DNA from: JAICTV01 sp035634055
GTDB lineage: Bacteria; Planctomycetota; Phycisphaerae; Tepidisphaerales; Tepidisphaeraceae
Length of the DNA stretch: 48,481 nucleotides
Direction: 5' to 3'
Assembly (NCBI GenBank): GCA_035634055.1
Contig: DASQDR010000091.1
Span: 1 to 48,481 of the forward strand
Under the pieces are notes generated by a model. It was not told the origin of the DNA. It ran no database searches and saw only the letters and a program-made list of their open reading frames with translations. A program made the translations under genes and the position numbers. Of this stretch, positions 8,028 to 16,553 are shown piece by piece (positions within the stretch are counted from its first letter, which is position 1; every line of letters begins with the position of its first letter).

Positions 8028-10631
8028 ATGGAACGCAACTACGTCCTCCGTCAGACCGCGCTCTTCCTCGCCCTGGCTGCGTGGGCCTTCCTGTTGCTCG
8101 CGCTGGGGAGCTTCAGCCCGACCGACTGGCCGAGCCACACGGTCTTCCCCTGGCCGCCGATGCAGAACCTCTGCGGGTCGGCCGGCGCGTTCGTCGCCTA
8201 CTACTGCTTCCTCGCCATCGGGCAGGGCGTCTTCCCCGTGCTGTTCTTCAGCGGCGTGCTGCTGGCGCTGGTGCTGTTCAAGAACCGGGTGAGCGACGTG
8301 TGGCTTCGCGTGATCGGGCTGCTGCTGCTCTCGACCGCCTTCGCCGCCGCCGTGCACCACCTCAAGCCCGGCTCGATGAATGGCTTCCCCGAAGGGCACG
8401 GCGGGCTGCTGGGCATCACCGCCTCGACGTTCCTCCAGTCGCACTTCAGTGTCTGGGGGACCCGGCTGATCCTGCTGACCGGAATCCTGATCGGCATGCT
8501 GCTCGCCGCCGACGACCTGGTGCTGCGCACGCCGGGCGTGGCGATGGCGACCGTGCAGCACGTGCGCGAGATGGCGCCCAACCTGAACTTGCCAAAGTTC
8601 AACTTCAACTTCCCGTCGCTGCCGAAGCTGCCGTCGCTGCCGAACTTCAAGACGCGCGAGTCGATGGCCATGCTGCGCCCGCCGCGCGGGAAGATCGGCG
8701 CCGCGCGCGGGAGGAGCGGCGCGGACATCGACGACCTGGACGACGACGAGATGCTGCCGCCGGAGCTTCCGAAGCGTCAGGCGAAACCGCAAGCGGTTGG
8801 TGCGGACAAGATGCGCTCCAATGGCGAGAAGGTCGCACCGCTCCCGGTCGCCGGCAGGCCGTCGAAGCAGGTGGTGCCGACGCCGGAGATCGACCCCAAC
8901 GCGGATATCGAGCTGTCGTACGACCACGACGAGCCGGTGCCGGCGGCGATCGAGGCGGCGTTCGTGGACGGGGAGCACGACTCGCCGCCATCAGAGGAAG
9001 CGTTCATCCCGCCGGTCGAGGAGCAGGCGGTTCCCAAGCCTCCGGAGGTCAAGCGCGACATCATCGTGAAGCTGCCGAACATGATGAAGCCCCGGCAGGT
9101 CGCCCCGCCGCCCCCGCCGCAGGAGCTGGGGGAGTACCAGTTGCCCGGCTGGGACGTGCTGGAGGAGGCGGAGCACGGGTACGCCGAGAGCCAGGAGGCG
9201 TTCGTCCGCGAGCAGGCGGTGCTGCTCGAGCAGGCGCTGAAGGAATTTGCCATCGAGGCCAACGTCGTCGAGATCGACACCGGCCCGGTCATCACCATGT
9301 ACGAGCTGGCGCTGGCGCCCGGGATCAAGGTCTCGACGATCAGCGGGCTGTCCAACGACATCCAGCGCGCCCTCAAGGCCGAGACCGTGCGCATCGTCGC
9401 GCCGATCCCGGGCAAGAGCACCGTGGGCATCGAGGTGCCCAACGCGCAGAAGGAAAAGGTCCGCTTCAAGGACCTGATGCAGCTCGCCCCGCCGGAGGTG
9501 CTGGCCAAGAGCGACATCCCGTTGTTCCTGGGCAAGGACGCCAGCGGCGAGCCGCTCATCACGTCGCTGGAGAAGATGCCCCACTGCCTGATCGCCGGCA
9601 CCACCGGCTCGGGCAAGTCGGTCTGCATCAACACGATCATCATGTCCATCCTGTACAAGCAGCGCCCGGACATGGTGAAGCTGGTGCTGTTCGACCCGAA
9701 GGTGGTCGAGATGGCGATGTACAAGGACATCCCGCACCTGATGTGCCCCGTGATCAACGACGCCGCCAAAGCCACCAGCGTCCTGGAGTGGGCGTGCCAG
9801 AAGATGGACGAGCGCTACGAGTTCCTCGCCGAGGCCGGCGTGCGGAACATCAAGGGGTACAACTCGCTGACGCAGGAGGAGCTGATCGAGCGCTTCCAGC
9901 CCTCGACGCCCGAGGAAGAGGCGAAGATCCCCAAGAAGCTGCCGTACATCGTGATCATCATCGACGAGCTGGCCGACCTGATGATGACCAGCGGCAAGGA
10001 GGTGGAGAGCCACATCGTCCGCATCGCGCAGAAGGCGCGAGCGGTCGGCATCCACCTGATCCTGGCGACGCAGCGCCCGTCGGCGAACGTGGTGACGGGG
10101 CTCATCAAGTCGAACATGCCGACGCGCATCGCCTTCCGCGTGCAGAGCAAGATGGACAGCCGCATCGTGCTGGACCAGAACGGCGCCGACCTGCTCCTGG
10201 GGCACGGCGACATGCTGTTCCTCCCGCCCGGGGCGAGCAAGCCGACGCGGGCGCAGGGGACGTTCATCGACGACAAGGAAGTGCGCGACAGCGTCAAGGC
10301 GGTGCGCGCGATGGCCGAGGCGCAGTACGAGCCGGAGCTGGTGCAGATCAAGGCCAGCGGCACCGTGGACGAGGAGGCGGCGAAGGACGATTTGTTCGAC
10401 GACGCGGTGCGCGTGGTGCTGGAAACCAAGCGCGGCAGCGTCAGCCTGCTCCAGCGCCGCCTGACGATCGGCTACAGCCGCGCCTCACGCCTGATCGAGG
10501 CGATGGCGGCCGCGGGGATCGTCGGCAGCTACAAGGGATCACAGGCGCGCGAAGCGCAGATCACCATCGAGGAATGGGAAGCGATGAAGGCGCAGATGCA
10601 ACAGGACAGCGAGGACGGGATGAGCGTTTAG
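8028..10631 (+). CDS. ftsK: DNA translocase FtsK/SpoIIIE
   Basis: The 867-residue motor pumps chromosomal DNA through the division septum. Four or five membrane segments lie between residues 10 and 161. An acidic, Pro-rich linker (about 170-390) follows, then the RecA-like motor with Walker A GTTGSGKS near residue 524, Walker B YIVIIIDELADLMM near 640 and LILATQRPSANVVTGLIKSN. The C-terminal gamma winged-helix domain (about 785-855, with RGSVSLLQRRLTIGYSRAS) normally recognises KOPS-type sites. Length is typical for this type. ATG 8028 has no SD but lies 7 nt after a -10-like box. A hairpin terminator follows. Confidence 0.96.
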   Translation: MERNYVLRQTALFLALAAWAFLLLALGSFSPTDWPSHTVFPWPPMQNLCGSAGAFVAYYCFLAIGQGVFPVLFFSGVLLALVLFKNRVSDVWLRVIGLLLLSTAFAAAVHHLKPGSMNGFPEGHGGLLGITASTFLQSHFSVWGTRLILLTGILIGMLLAADDLVLRTPGVAMATVQHVREMAPNLNLPKFNFNFPSLPKLPSLPNFKTRESMAMLRPPRGKIGAARGRSGADIDDLDDDEMLPPELPKRQAKPQAVGADKMRSNGEKVAPLPVAGRPSKQVVPTPEIDPNADIELSYDHDEPVPAAIEAAFVDGEHDSPPSEEAFIPPVEEQAVPKPPEVKRDIIVKLPNMMKPRQVAPPPPPQELGEYQLPGWDVLEEAEHGYAESQEAFVREQAVLLEQALKEFAIEANVVEIDTGPVITMYELALAPGIKVSTISGLSNDIQRALKAETVRIVAPIPGKSTVGIEVPNAQKEKVRFKDLMQLAPPEVLAKSDIPLFLGKDASGEPLITSLEKMPHCLIAGTTGSGKSVCINTIIMSILYKQRPDMVKLVLFDPKVVEMAMYKDIPHLMCPVINDAAKATSVLEWACQKMDERYEFLAEAGVRNIKGYNSLTQEELIERFQPSTPEEEAKIPKKLPYIVIIIDELADLMMTSGKEVESHIVRIAQKARAVGIHLILATQRPSANVVTGLIKSNMPTRIAFRVQSKMDSRIVLDQNGADLLLGHGDMLFLPPGASKPTRAQGTFIDDKEVRDSVKAVRAMAEAQYEPELVQIKASGTVDEEAAKDDLFDDAVRVVLETKRGSVSLLQRRLTIGYSRASRLIEAMAAAGIVGSYKGSQAREAQITIEEWEAMKAQMQQDSEDGMSV

Positions 10632-10658
10632 TTGCGTTCGCGAGCAACGTGCATCAAA

Positions 10659-10680
10659 AGGGCGACGCTTGCGTCGCCCT
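10659..10680 (+). terminator. Rho-independent terminator after ftsK
   Basis: A 10-bp stem (10659-10668 with 10671-10680) of the form AGGGCGACGC/GCGTCGCCCT is followed by CTTCTTTTG. A sister hairpin differing by one base pair in the stem lies at 15109-15128. Confidence 0.85.
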
Positions 10681-10785
10681 CTTCTTTTGCGCCACGCGCC
10701 CTCCGCCGCTCTACAGGTGCGGCGCCGTTGCGCGTCGCCGGCGCGACGGGCCCGATCAGGCCAGCGTGCGCCCGTGGAATTTAAC

Positions 10786-10814
10786 TTGACTTTGCTCCCC
10801 CGCAGACTTAGTTT
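10786..10814 (+). promoter_or_regulatory. Candidate promoter of the large exported-protein gene
   Basis: TTGACT (10786-10791) and TAGTTT (10809-10814) are 17 bp apart. The -35 is strong and the -10 weak. The leader would be about 90 nt, ending in AAGGAG (10898-10903), a clear SD before ATG 10913. Confidence 0.4.
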
Positions 10815-10912
10815 TCCGCGCGGGCTGAGCGGGATTCTGTCACTTCTTTCGTCCCGCTCTCGTATTTGAAGCCGTTGTTCCCGTTCTACTTCTTGCCAAG
10901 GAGAGGCCAGCC

Positions 10913-13900
10913 ATGCTGCGCACTTCACTTTCACGTCGAGGGCTACGCAACCCGCGTTTCCACCAGCGTCAACCGGCAGCGGTGGCGATCGAGCAGATCA
11001 AGAGGGACGTTTGCCGGATGGAGTGGCTCGAGGAGCGCGCGCTCTTCGCCTTCCCGCCGGAGCCGATCGTTCCGAAGAACAACGGCGAGATCAACCAGCT
11101 CGCCCAGGCGCTGAAGAAGGCCGCCGCCGGGCAGCTCAACGCGCTGGACAACTTCCCCGTGCCGTTCTCCGTCGTCGCCAGCGCCGGCGGCGCGGCGCCG
11201 GTGGTGTTCAACTCCAGCGCGAGCAAGGCGTTCGCCAAGATCGACGCCGACCGCAGCAAGGCGACCGGCAAGGGGGGCAACGACATCGAGGTGTCGGTGC
11301 AGACGGTGCTGTCGCCGACGCCCCACCTGTCGATGACCATTAACCGCCTTGACGGCGCGCCCTTCGCCTCGGACTTGGAGGTGCTGATCGCCTTCCCATT
11401 CGACGCGTTCAACAGTGAGATCGGCCTGCCGGGGGACCCGAATTTGTTCATCGGGTACAAGACCTCCGCCGCCAACGGCGCCACCGGCGGGATCGCGCCG
11501 CTGTCGGAGACGATCAAGCTGATCCCGCACACGCTGGCCGGCGACGACCACACCGTCGAGCTTCAGTTCAACACCACCGGGGCGAGCAACCCGCTGCGGT
11601 TCATCACCGGGCACTTTGACGGCACGAACCTCACCGGCATCCTCAACACCGCCGCCTACACCGCCTACGTCGAGACCCCGCCGCAGAACCTGAGCATCGG
11701 GCTCGGCGTCGGGCAGAACGGGCTGTTTAGCGGGCTCACGGAGATGGCGTTCGACATGACCTGGGACGCCAGCTCCCCCACGAAGGCGGAGTTCGCCTAC
11801 CTGGAGGAAGAATCGGGCAACGGCAGCGACGCCGACTTCAACACCACCATCACCGTCGACCAGATGCCCACGCACGAGCACCTAAGGCTCTCGCTGGACG
11901 AGGCCTCCAAGGCGCTTACGCTGTCGCACCGCGCCAATGCGGTGATCGGCAAGCTCCAGGTCGTCTCGGAGCGCAACGACGGGCTGAAGATCATCGGCAC
12001 CGCCACCGACGTGCCGACGGAGCTCGACCTCTCGCTCGCCACCGACGGCAAGGCTACGCTCAACGTCAACGCCAACACGCTCGACCTCCAGCTCGAGGCA
12101 ATCCAGGAAGGCGGGTTTGACGGGACCGACGCCTTCTTCGGCTACAAGATCGGCTACGCGTCGATCAAGGGCACCAACATGCCCGACCTGACCGCCGGCT
12201 ACGACGCCGCCACGTCGAGCTTCACCGTCGGCGCGACCAACCCCGGCGAGTCGATCGGCGCGGTCGAGCTGGTCATCGGCGACGACGCCAACCTCGAGCT
12301 GCCGCCCAGCTACAGCGATCTCCCGGCGCACCACCTGTTCTCCGTGGTCGACGACGGCACGCACGGCACGATTGTCGCGCGCGTGGTTCACCTGCAATCG
12401 GCGACGCTGAACCTCGATCCCAACGCGTCGCAGAACTTCACCATGACCCTCGGCCAGGCCGCCCCGGCGCAGCTCTACCTGCGCACGCTGCCCGCGTCCA
12501 ACCTCGTCCCGGGCCACGACGCGGAGGTCACCGCCGACATCGACGTGATCCCGCGCGGCACGATCAGCTTCAACCTCGAGGTTCCGGGGAAGTTCGGCTA
12601 CGTGATCACGCCGCTGCCGGGCGACCCGCCGACCGGGATCGGCTCGATCCACGTCTTCGGTCACTTCGACTCGATCAACTTCGACGTCGAGGCCGGCGGG
12701 CTCCCGCCGATCTTCAACTATGACTTCGATCCGGACAGCCACCTGACGGTGCTGGCGGAGCTGACGCCGGGCGTGCCGTCGCAGGTGGGCAAGCTGGCGA
12801 TCCGCCTGTGGGACGCGACGGGCCTGAACGGCACGGCCGGCCTGTTCGGCGCGGAGATCAAGGACGCCCGCGCCCGCGTGGACAACACGCCGAGCTTCCA
12901 CGGCACCTGGTCCGACGGCGCCAACACGGCCGTCAACTTCAACACCGATGCCAACAACGCGTTCCTCGGCGGCGCGCAGTTCCTCGTCTCGACCGCCGTC
13001 GACCTGGCCGCCCCGCTGCCGGTCGGCAACGCGTCGGCCAAGCACTACCTCAAGCTGAAGGACGCCGGGGCGGGCGGGAACAAGCAACTGGGCGCGGGCG
13101 CCTTCGGCATCGACGAGTTCAGCTACAGCTCCAACGACGCCGTCCGCCAGCTCTCCCTGCACTACGACGCCAACCAGGACCACGGGATGGACCTGGACGT
13201 GGACACGGCGTTCGGCGGGCGGTTCTTCCCCAACTACCAGATCGACGTCAACGGGCTGGTCGACCACGTCCCGCAGCTTTGGGACGTCAGCAGCAACCTC
13301 GCCACCACCTTCGACTACACCGCCAGCGACGGCATCGCCGGCATCTCGCTGCTCGGGCACATCGACGACAACTCGGGCGACGGTGCCGGCAACGGCACGG
13401 ACCTGAACGTGCTGGCGGCCGGGCTGCCCAGCGAGGTCCACTTCCTGCTCGACCCCGCCGCCAGCGTCGCCCTGAACATGAACGCCGCCCTGTCGCTGAT
13501 CAGCGTGCAGATGAGCAGCACGACCAGCATCTTCGGCAGCGGCTTCCAGCTCCTCAAGGCGTCGGTGCAGGACGTGCCGGCGCGGCTGTCGGCGAACTGG
13601 GCGGGCGACGACATCGTCGCCGAGACCAAGGACGCCGTCGGCAACCCCGCCCCCGCGGGCGCGGTCAGCGCGATGATCTCAAAGTCGTCCAACGCCGCCA
13701 CCAACGCCGCCAAGCTCGCGCCGTTCGGGCTGGTCGCGCCGGGCGACATGAAGATCAACTATTCGCCGTTCCTCCAGCGCGTGGACGAGCGCGCCTGGAA
13801 CGCGGGCATCGGCTCGCCCCCCTCGGGCGTCCTGTCGCGCCTCGACCAGATCTACGGCGACGGCGAAGAGCTCAACGCCGGCGAGGACCACGTCGTCGCC

Positions 13901-15016
13901 CGCATGGCGGGCGGAAGCCTCGACATCGCCAGCTTCAAGTTCACCGGCTTCCAGCTCCTGTCGATCAAGCCGGACGCCAACGGCGGAGAATTCATCTTCC
14001 GCGCCCCGGCGCCGGGCGAGCACCCGCTGTTCGGCGGGTTCCAGAATGGCGGCGACTTCACCACCGTGCAGATCCAGAACGTCCCCGACGAAATCATCCT
14101 CACCGTTGACACCGCCGGCGGAAACATCGTCTTTGACACCAACGACGACGCCAACGCGTCGGCGGGCAAGATCGACTTCTACCAGGGCCCGCTCCCCGGC
14201 GCGAACGATCGCCAGACGGCCACCCGCCTGGTCATCCCGGCGCTGCCGGAGCTGGTCAAGATCCACTGGGAGTTCGGCTTCGAGCAGGGCGGCGTCTGGT
14301 TCGATTCGACCCAGGAATTCGAGACGCTGTTCCTCACCCAGGACGCCGACTTCCGCGTCGCCGCCGCCATGGCGCTCAAGGAGCTGCACCTCGGCTACGA
14401 CATCGACCTCTTCTCCTTCGAGGAAGTCAGCCACTTCGCCGGCATCCCCATCGAGTGGGAACTGCTGGCGGTGAAGGCGGGCATCGACAACGACGCCGCC
14501 GGCTTCGGCGAGAACATCGACGGCAACGTCGCCAAGCCGGACGTCTCGGGGTTCATCGGGCTGTACGAGTACCGCACGGACGTGTCGGACCTGAACGACG
14601 GCACGCAGAGCGACGGCGGCGACTACGTCCCGCTGGTCACCGGCGCCGCCCGCGACTGCATCGAGGCGTCGCTCGAGGTCTCGCTCACCCTTGACCCGAC
14701 GGACTTCGGCGCGACCTTCTACCCGCTCGACCTCAACTTCACGCCGAAGGTCATCGGCCAAGGCTTCGTCGACTTCTGGGCCAACGAGGGCGTCTCCTTC
14801 GGCGTCGACCTGACCGACACGCCGGTGCCGGACCTGGGCCTGATCGAGTTCCGCAACGACCCGGACTACATTGACAACAGCCCGATCCACCTGGCGCCGT
14901 TCGACGGGGTCTACTTCAGCTCCGTCGACCCGCGGCCGGGGAACGACCTGACCGACGTGAGCGTCCGCTTCCACGGCTTCCACGAGCCGAACGATCACTT
15001 CGACCCGTTCGCCTGA
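10913..15016 (+). CDS. Large exported protein with LEPR-like N-terminus, function unknown
   Basis: This 1367-residue protein is the largest in the window. Residues 1-36 are basic; residues 38-47 (WLEERALFAF) are a variant of the LEPR-type signature found at the N-terminus of large extracellular planctomycete proteins. The rest is rich in Asp, Asn, Gly, Thr and short beta-strand-like stretches, with few Cys or Lys, as in secreted or cell-surface beta proteins. I recognise no catalytic motif and no RTX or dockerin repeats. It begins with a good SD (AAGGAG) and is followed by a strong terminator, so it is probably transcribed alone. It may be a surface or matrix protein, but that is inference. 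Confidence 0.75.
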   Translation: MLRTSLSRRGLRNPRFHQRQPAAVAIEQIKRDVCRMEWLEERALFAFPPEPIVPKNNGEINQLAQALKKAAAGQLNALDNFPVPFSVVASAGGAAPVVFNSSASKAFAKIDADRSKATGKGGNDIEVSVQTVLSPTPHLSMTINRLDGAPFASDLEVLIAFPFDAFNSEIGLPGDPNLFIGYKTSAANGATGGIAPLSETIKLIPHTLAGDDHTVELQFNTTGASNPLRFITGHFDGTNLTGILNTAAYTAYVETPPQNLSIGLGVGQNGLFSGLTEMAFDMTWDASSPTKAEFAYLEEESGNGSDADFNTTITVDQMPTHEHLRLSLDEASKALTLSHRANAVIGKLQVVSERNDGLKIIGTATDVPTELDLSLATDGKATLNVNANTLDLQLEAIQEGGFDGTDAFFGYKIGYASIKGTNMPDLTAGYDAATSSFTVGATNPGESIGAVELVIGDDANLELPPSYSDLPAHHLFSVVDDGTHGTIVARVVHLQSATLNLDPNASQNFTMTLGQAAPAQLYLRTLPASNLVPGHDAEVTADIDVIPRGTISFNLEVPGKFGYVITPLPGDPPTGIGSIHVFGHFDSINFDVEAGGLPPIFNYDFDPDSHLTVLAELTPGVPSQVGKLAIRLWDATGLNGTAGLFGAEIKDARARVDNTPSFHGTWSDGANTAVNFNTDANNAFLGGAQFLVSTAVDLAAPLPVGNASAKHYLKLKDAGAGGNKQLGAGAFGIDEFSYSSNDAVRQLSLHYDANQDHGMDLDVDTAFGGRFFPNYQIDVNGLVDHVPQLWDVSSNLATTFDYTASDGIAGISLLGHIDDNSGDGAGNGTDLNVLAAGLPSEVHFLLDPAASVALNMNAALSLISVQMSSTTSIFGSGFQLLKASVQDVPARLSANWAGDDIVAETKDAVGNPAPAGAVSAMISKSSNAATNAAKLAPFGLVAPGDMKINYSPFLQRVDERAWNAGIGSPPSGVLSRLDQIYGDGEELNAGEDHVVARMAGGSLDIASFKFTGFQLLSIKPDANGGEFIFRAPAPGEHPLFGGFQNGGDFTTVQIQNVPDEIILTVDTAGGNIVFDTNDDANASAGKIDFYQGPLPGANDRQTATRLVIPALPELVKIHWEFGFEQGGVWFDSTQEFETLFLTQDADFRVAAAMALKELHLGYDIDLFSFEEVSHFAGIPIEWELLAVKAGIDNDAAGFGENIDGNVAKPDVSGFIGLYEYRTDVSDLNDGTQSDGGDYVPLVTGAARDCIEASLEVSLTLDPTDFGATFYPLDLNFTPKVIGQGFVDFWANEGVSFGVDLTDTPVPDLGLIEFRNDPDYIDNSPIHLAPFDGVYFSSVDPRPGNDLTDVSVRFHGFHEPNDHFDPFA

Positions 15017-15057
15017 CCGCCCCGACGAGGCTGCGGGCGTAGGCAGAGACCTGTAAC

Positions 15058-15090
15058 GCGACCCCCTGCCCTGACCCGGCAGGGGGTCGC
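15058..15090 (+). terminator. Strong hairpin terminator after the large exported gene
   Basis: A perfect 13-bp stem (15058-15070, GCGACCCCCTGCC, with 15078-15090) and a 7-nt loop lie 41 bp after the stop. There is no T-run. Confidence 0.72.
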
Positions 15091-15108
15091 CGCGCGCGCC
15101 GGCCGTAT

Positions 15109-15128
15109 GGGCGACACTTGTGTCGCCC
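15109..15128. repeat. Hairpin GGGCGACAC/GTGTCGCCC
   Basis: A 9-bp stem (15109-15117 with 15120-15128) around TT. It is nearly identical to the ftsK terminator stem, so this is a recurring hairpin in this genome. It could be a second terminator or a dispersed repeat. Confidence 0.6.
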
Positions 15129-15227
15129 TCTGCCGACCACGAAAAGGCGCAAGCCTCGCCCCTACGCGCGCCGACCACTCGGGCTCCGCATGAGCCGCCG
15201 CGTGATAGCGGCGAGTTGAGCGGCCGA

Positions 15228-15233
15228 TACAAT
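15228..15233 (+). promoter_or_regulatory. -10-like TACAAT before aroB (leaderless start)
   Basis: TACAAT ends 6 nt before GTG 15240, with no SD between them. It is the same hexamer and spacing class as at coaC. Confidence 0.45.
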
Positions 15234-15239
15234 GCGGGC

Positions 15240-16322
15240 GTGCCAGTGGTTCAAGTCAACGTGTTGGATTCGCCGTACGCGGTCACGGTCGAGCCGGGGT
15301 CGCTGGGGCGCGCGGGGGAGGTCTTGCGGGGGCTGACGAAGGCGCCCCGCGTGGGCGTGGTGACCGACGATGTCGTCGCGCCGCTGCACCTGCCGGCGCT
15401 GCGGAAATCGCTGGCGGCCTCGGGCTTCGAGCCAGTGGTCGCGACCGTGCCGGCGGGCGAGCGGCACAAGACGCTTCAGACGATCTCCGACATCTACGAC
15501 GCCCTGCTGGCGGCGAAGATCGAGCGCTCGACGCCCGTGATCGCGCTCGGCGGCGGCGTGGTGGGCGACATGGCGGGATTCGCCGCGGCAACGGTGCTCC
15601 GCGGCGTGCCGTTCGTGCAGGTGCCGACAACGCTGCTGGCGATGGTCGACGCCAGCGTCGGCGGAAAAACCGGCATCGACCACGCGGTCGGCAAAAATCT
15701 CATCGGCGCGTTCCACCAGCCGATGGCGGTGGTGGTCGACCCAGAGGTGCTGCGCACGCTCTCGCCGCGCGAGCTGCGCAGCGGGCTGGCCGAGTGCATC
15801 AAGCACGACGTGATCCGTGACGCAGCTCATTTTGAAACGCTCCAGCGGTCGATCCCGCGCGCGCTGCGGCTCGACGCCGAGTACCTGGCGGAGCTGATCG
15901 CGCACAACGTGGGGATCAAAGCGAAGGTGGTCTCGGCCGACCCCTTCGAGCGCGCGGATCGGGCCCACCTGAACTTCGGGCACACGTTCGGGCATTCGAT
16001 CGAGACCGTTTCCAACTACCGCTACGCCCACGGCGAGTGCGTGGCGCTGGGGATGGTGGCGGCGTGCCGCCTGGCGCACCGGCTGGGGATGCTCGACGCC
16101 GCGTCTGTCGATCGCGTCATTGCCACCATCGCGGCGGCTGAGTTGCCGACGGGCGGGTTGACGCTGGACGTGGGCGCAATCGTCGATGGCATGATCTTCG
16201 ACAAGAAGGTGAAGGCCGGGAGGGTGCGGTTCGTGCTGCCGGACCGGATCGGTCACGTGGTGATCCGCGACGACGTTCCTGCGGAGGCGGTGCGCGAGGT
16301 GGTCGAGAGCTTGCGAGCGTGA
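15240..16322 (+). CDS. aroB: 3-dehydroquinate synthase
   Basis: The 360-residue enzyme converts DAHP to 3-dehydroquinate, the second step of the shikimate pathway, using NAD+ and a divalent metal. Motifs include VIALGGGVVGDMAGFAAAT (NAD-binding), VPTTLLAMVDASVGGKTGID, the metal-ligand region GLAECIKHDVI and the metal-binding HLNFGHTFGHSIE. GTG 15240 gives the expected start MPVVQVNVLDSPYAV and follows a -10-like TACAAT; reading frames further upstream have no similarity. Length is normal. It is convergent with glgB; the 231-bp gap between them holds only a small hairpin (GCGGGT/ACCCGC, 16443-16457). Confidence 0.95.
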   Translation: MPVVQVNVLDSPYAVTVEPGSLGRAGEVLRGLTKAPRVGVVTDDVVAPLHLPALRKSLAASGFEPVVATVPAGERHKTLQTISDIYDALLAAKIERSTPVIALGGGVVGDMAGFAAATVLRGVPFVQVPTTLLAMVDASVGGKTGIDHAVGKNLIGAFHQPMAVVVDPEVLRTLSPRELRSGLAECIKHDVIRDAAHFETLQRSIPRALRLDAEYLAELIAHNVGIKAKVVSADPFERADRAHLNFGHTFGHSIETVSNYRYAHGECVALGMVAACRLAHRLGMLDAASVDRVIATIAAAELPTGGLTLDVGAIVDGMIFDKKVKAGRVRFVLPDRIGHVVIRDDVPAEAVREVVESLRA

Positions 16323-16553
16323 GTGCTCCTGGCACCAAGAGTAGGTTGTCGCTCGCGCCACCTGCTCGAACGTGGCGCGTACGGATTAGGACGTACATCC
16401 GGGACTCCCGTCCGCGGCGTGAAGCGAGTCGAATATCGATCTGCGGGTGCGACCCGCGTACCCAACACGCGGGAACATCGCTGCGGAAACATCCAACCCG
16501 TGCTAGCCCGCGCCCACCCCCCTCCACCCCACAAGCGCGGCGCGACAGCGCTC

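Noticed and set aside
8081..10789. 902-codon + strand frame overlapping ftsK
   Set aside because: It is the out-of-frame shadow of ftsK, rich in Arg, Gly and Ala, with no recognisable motif.
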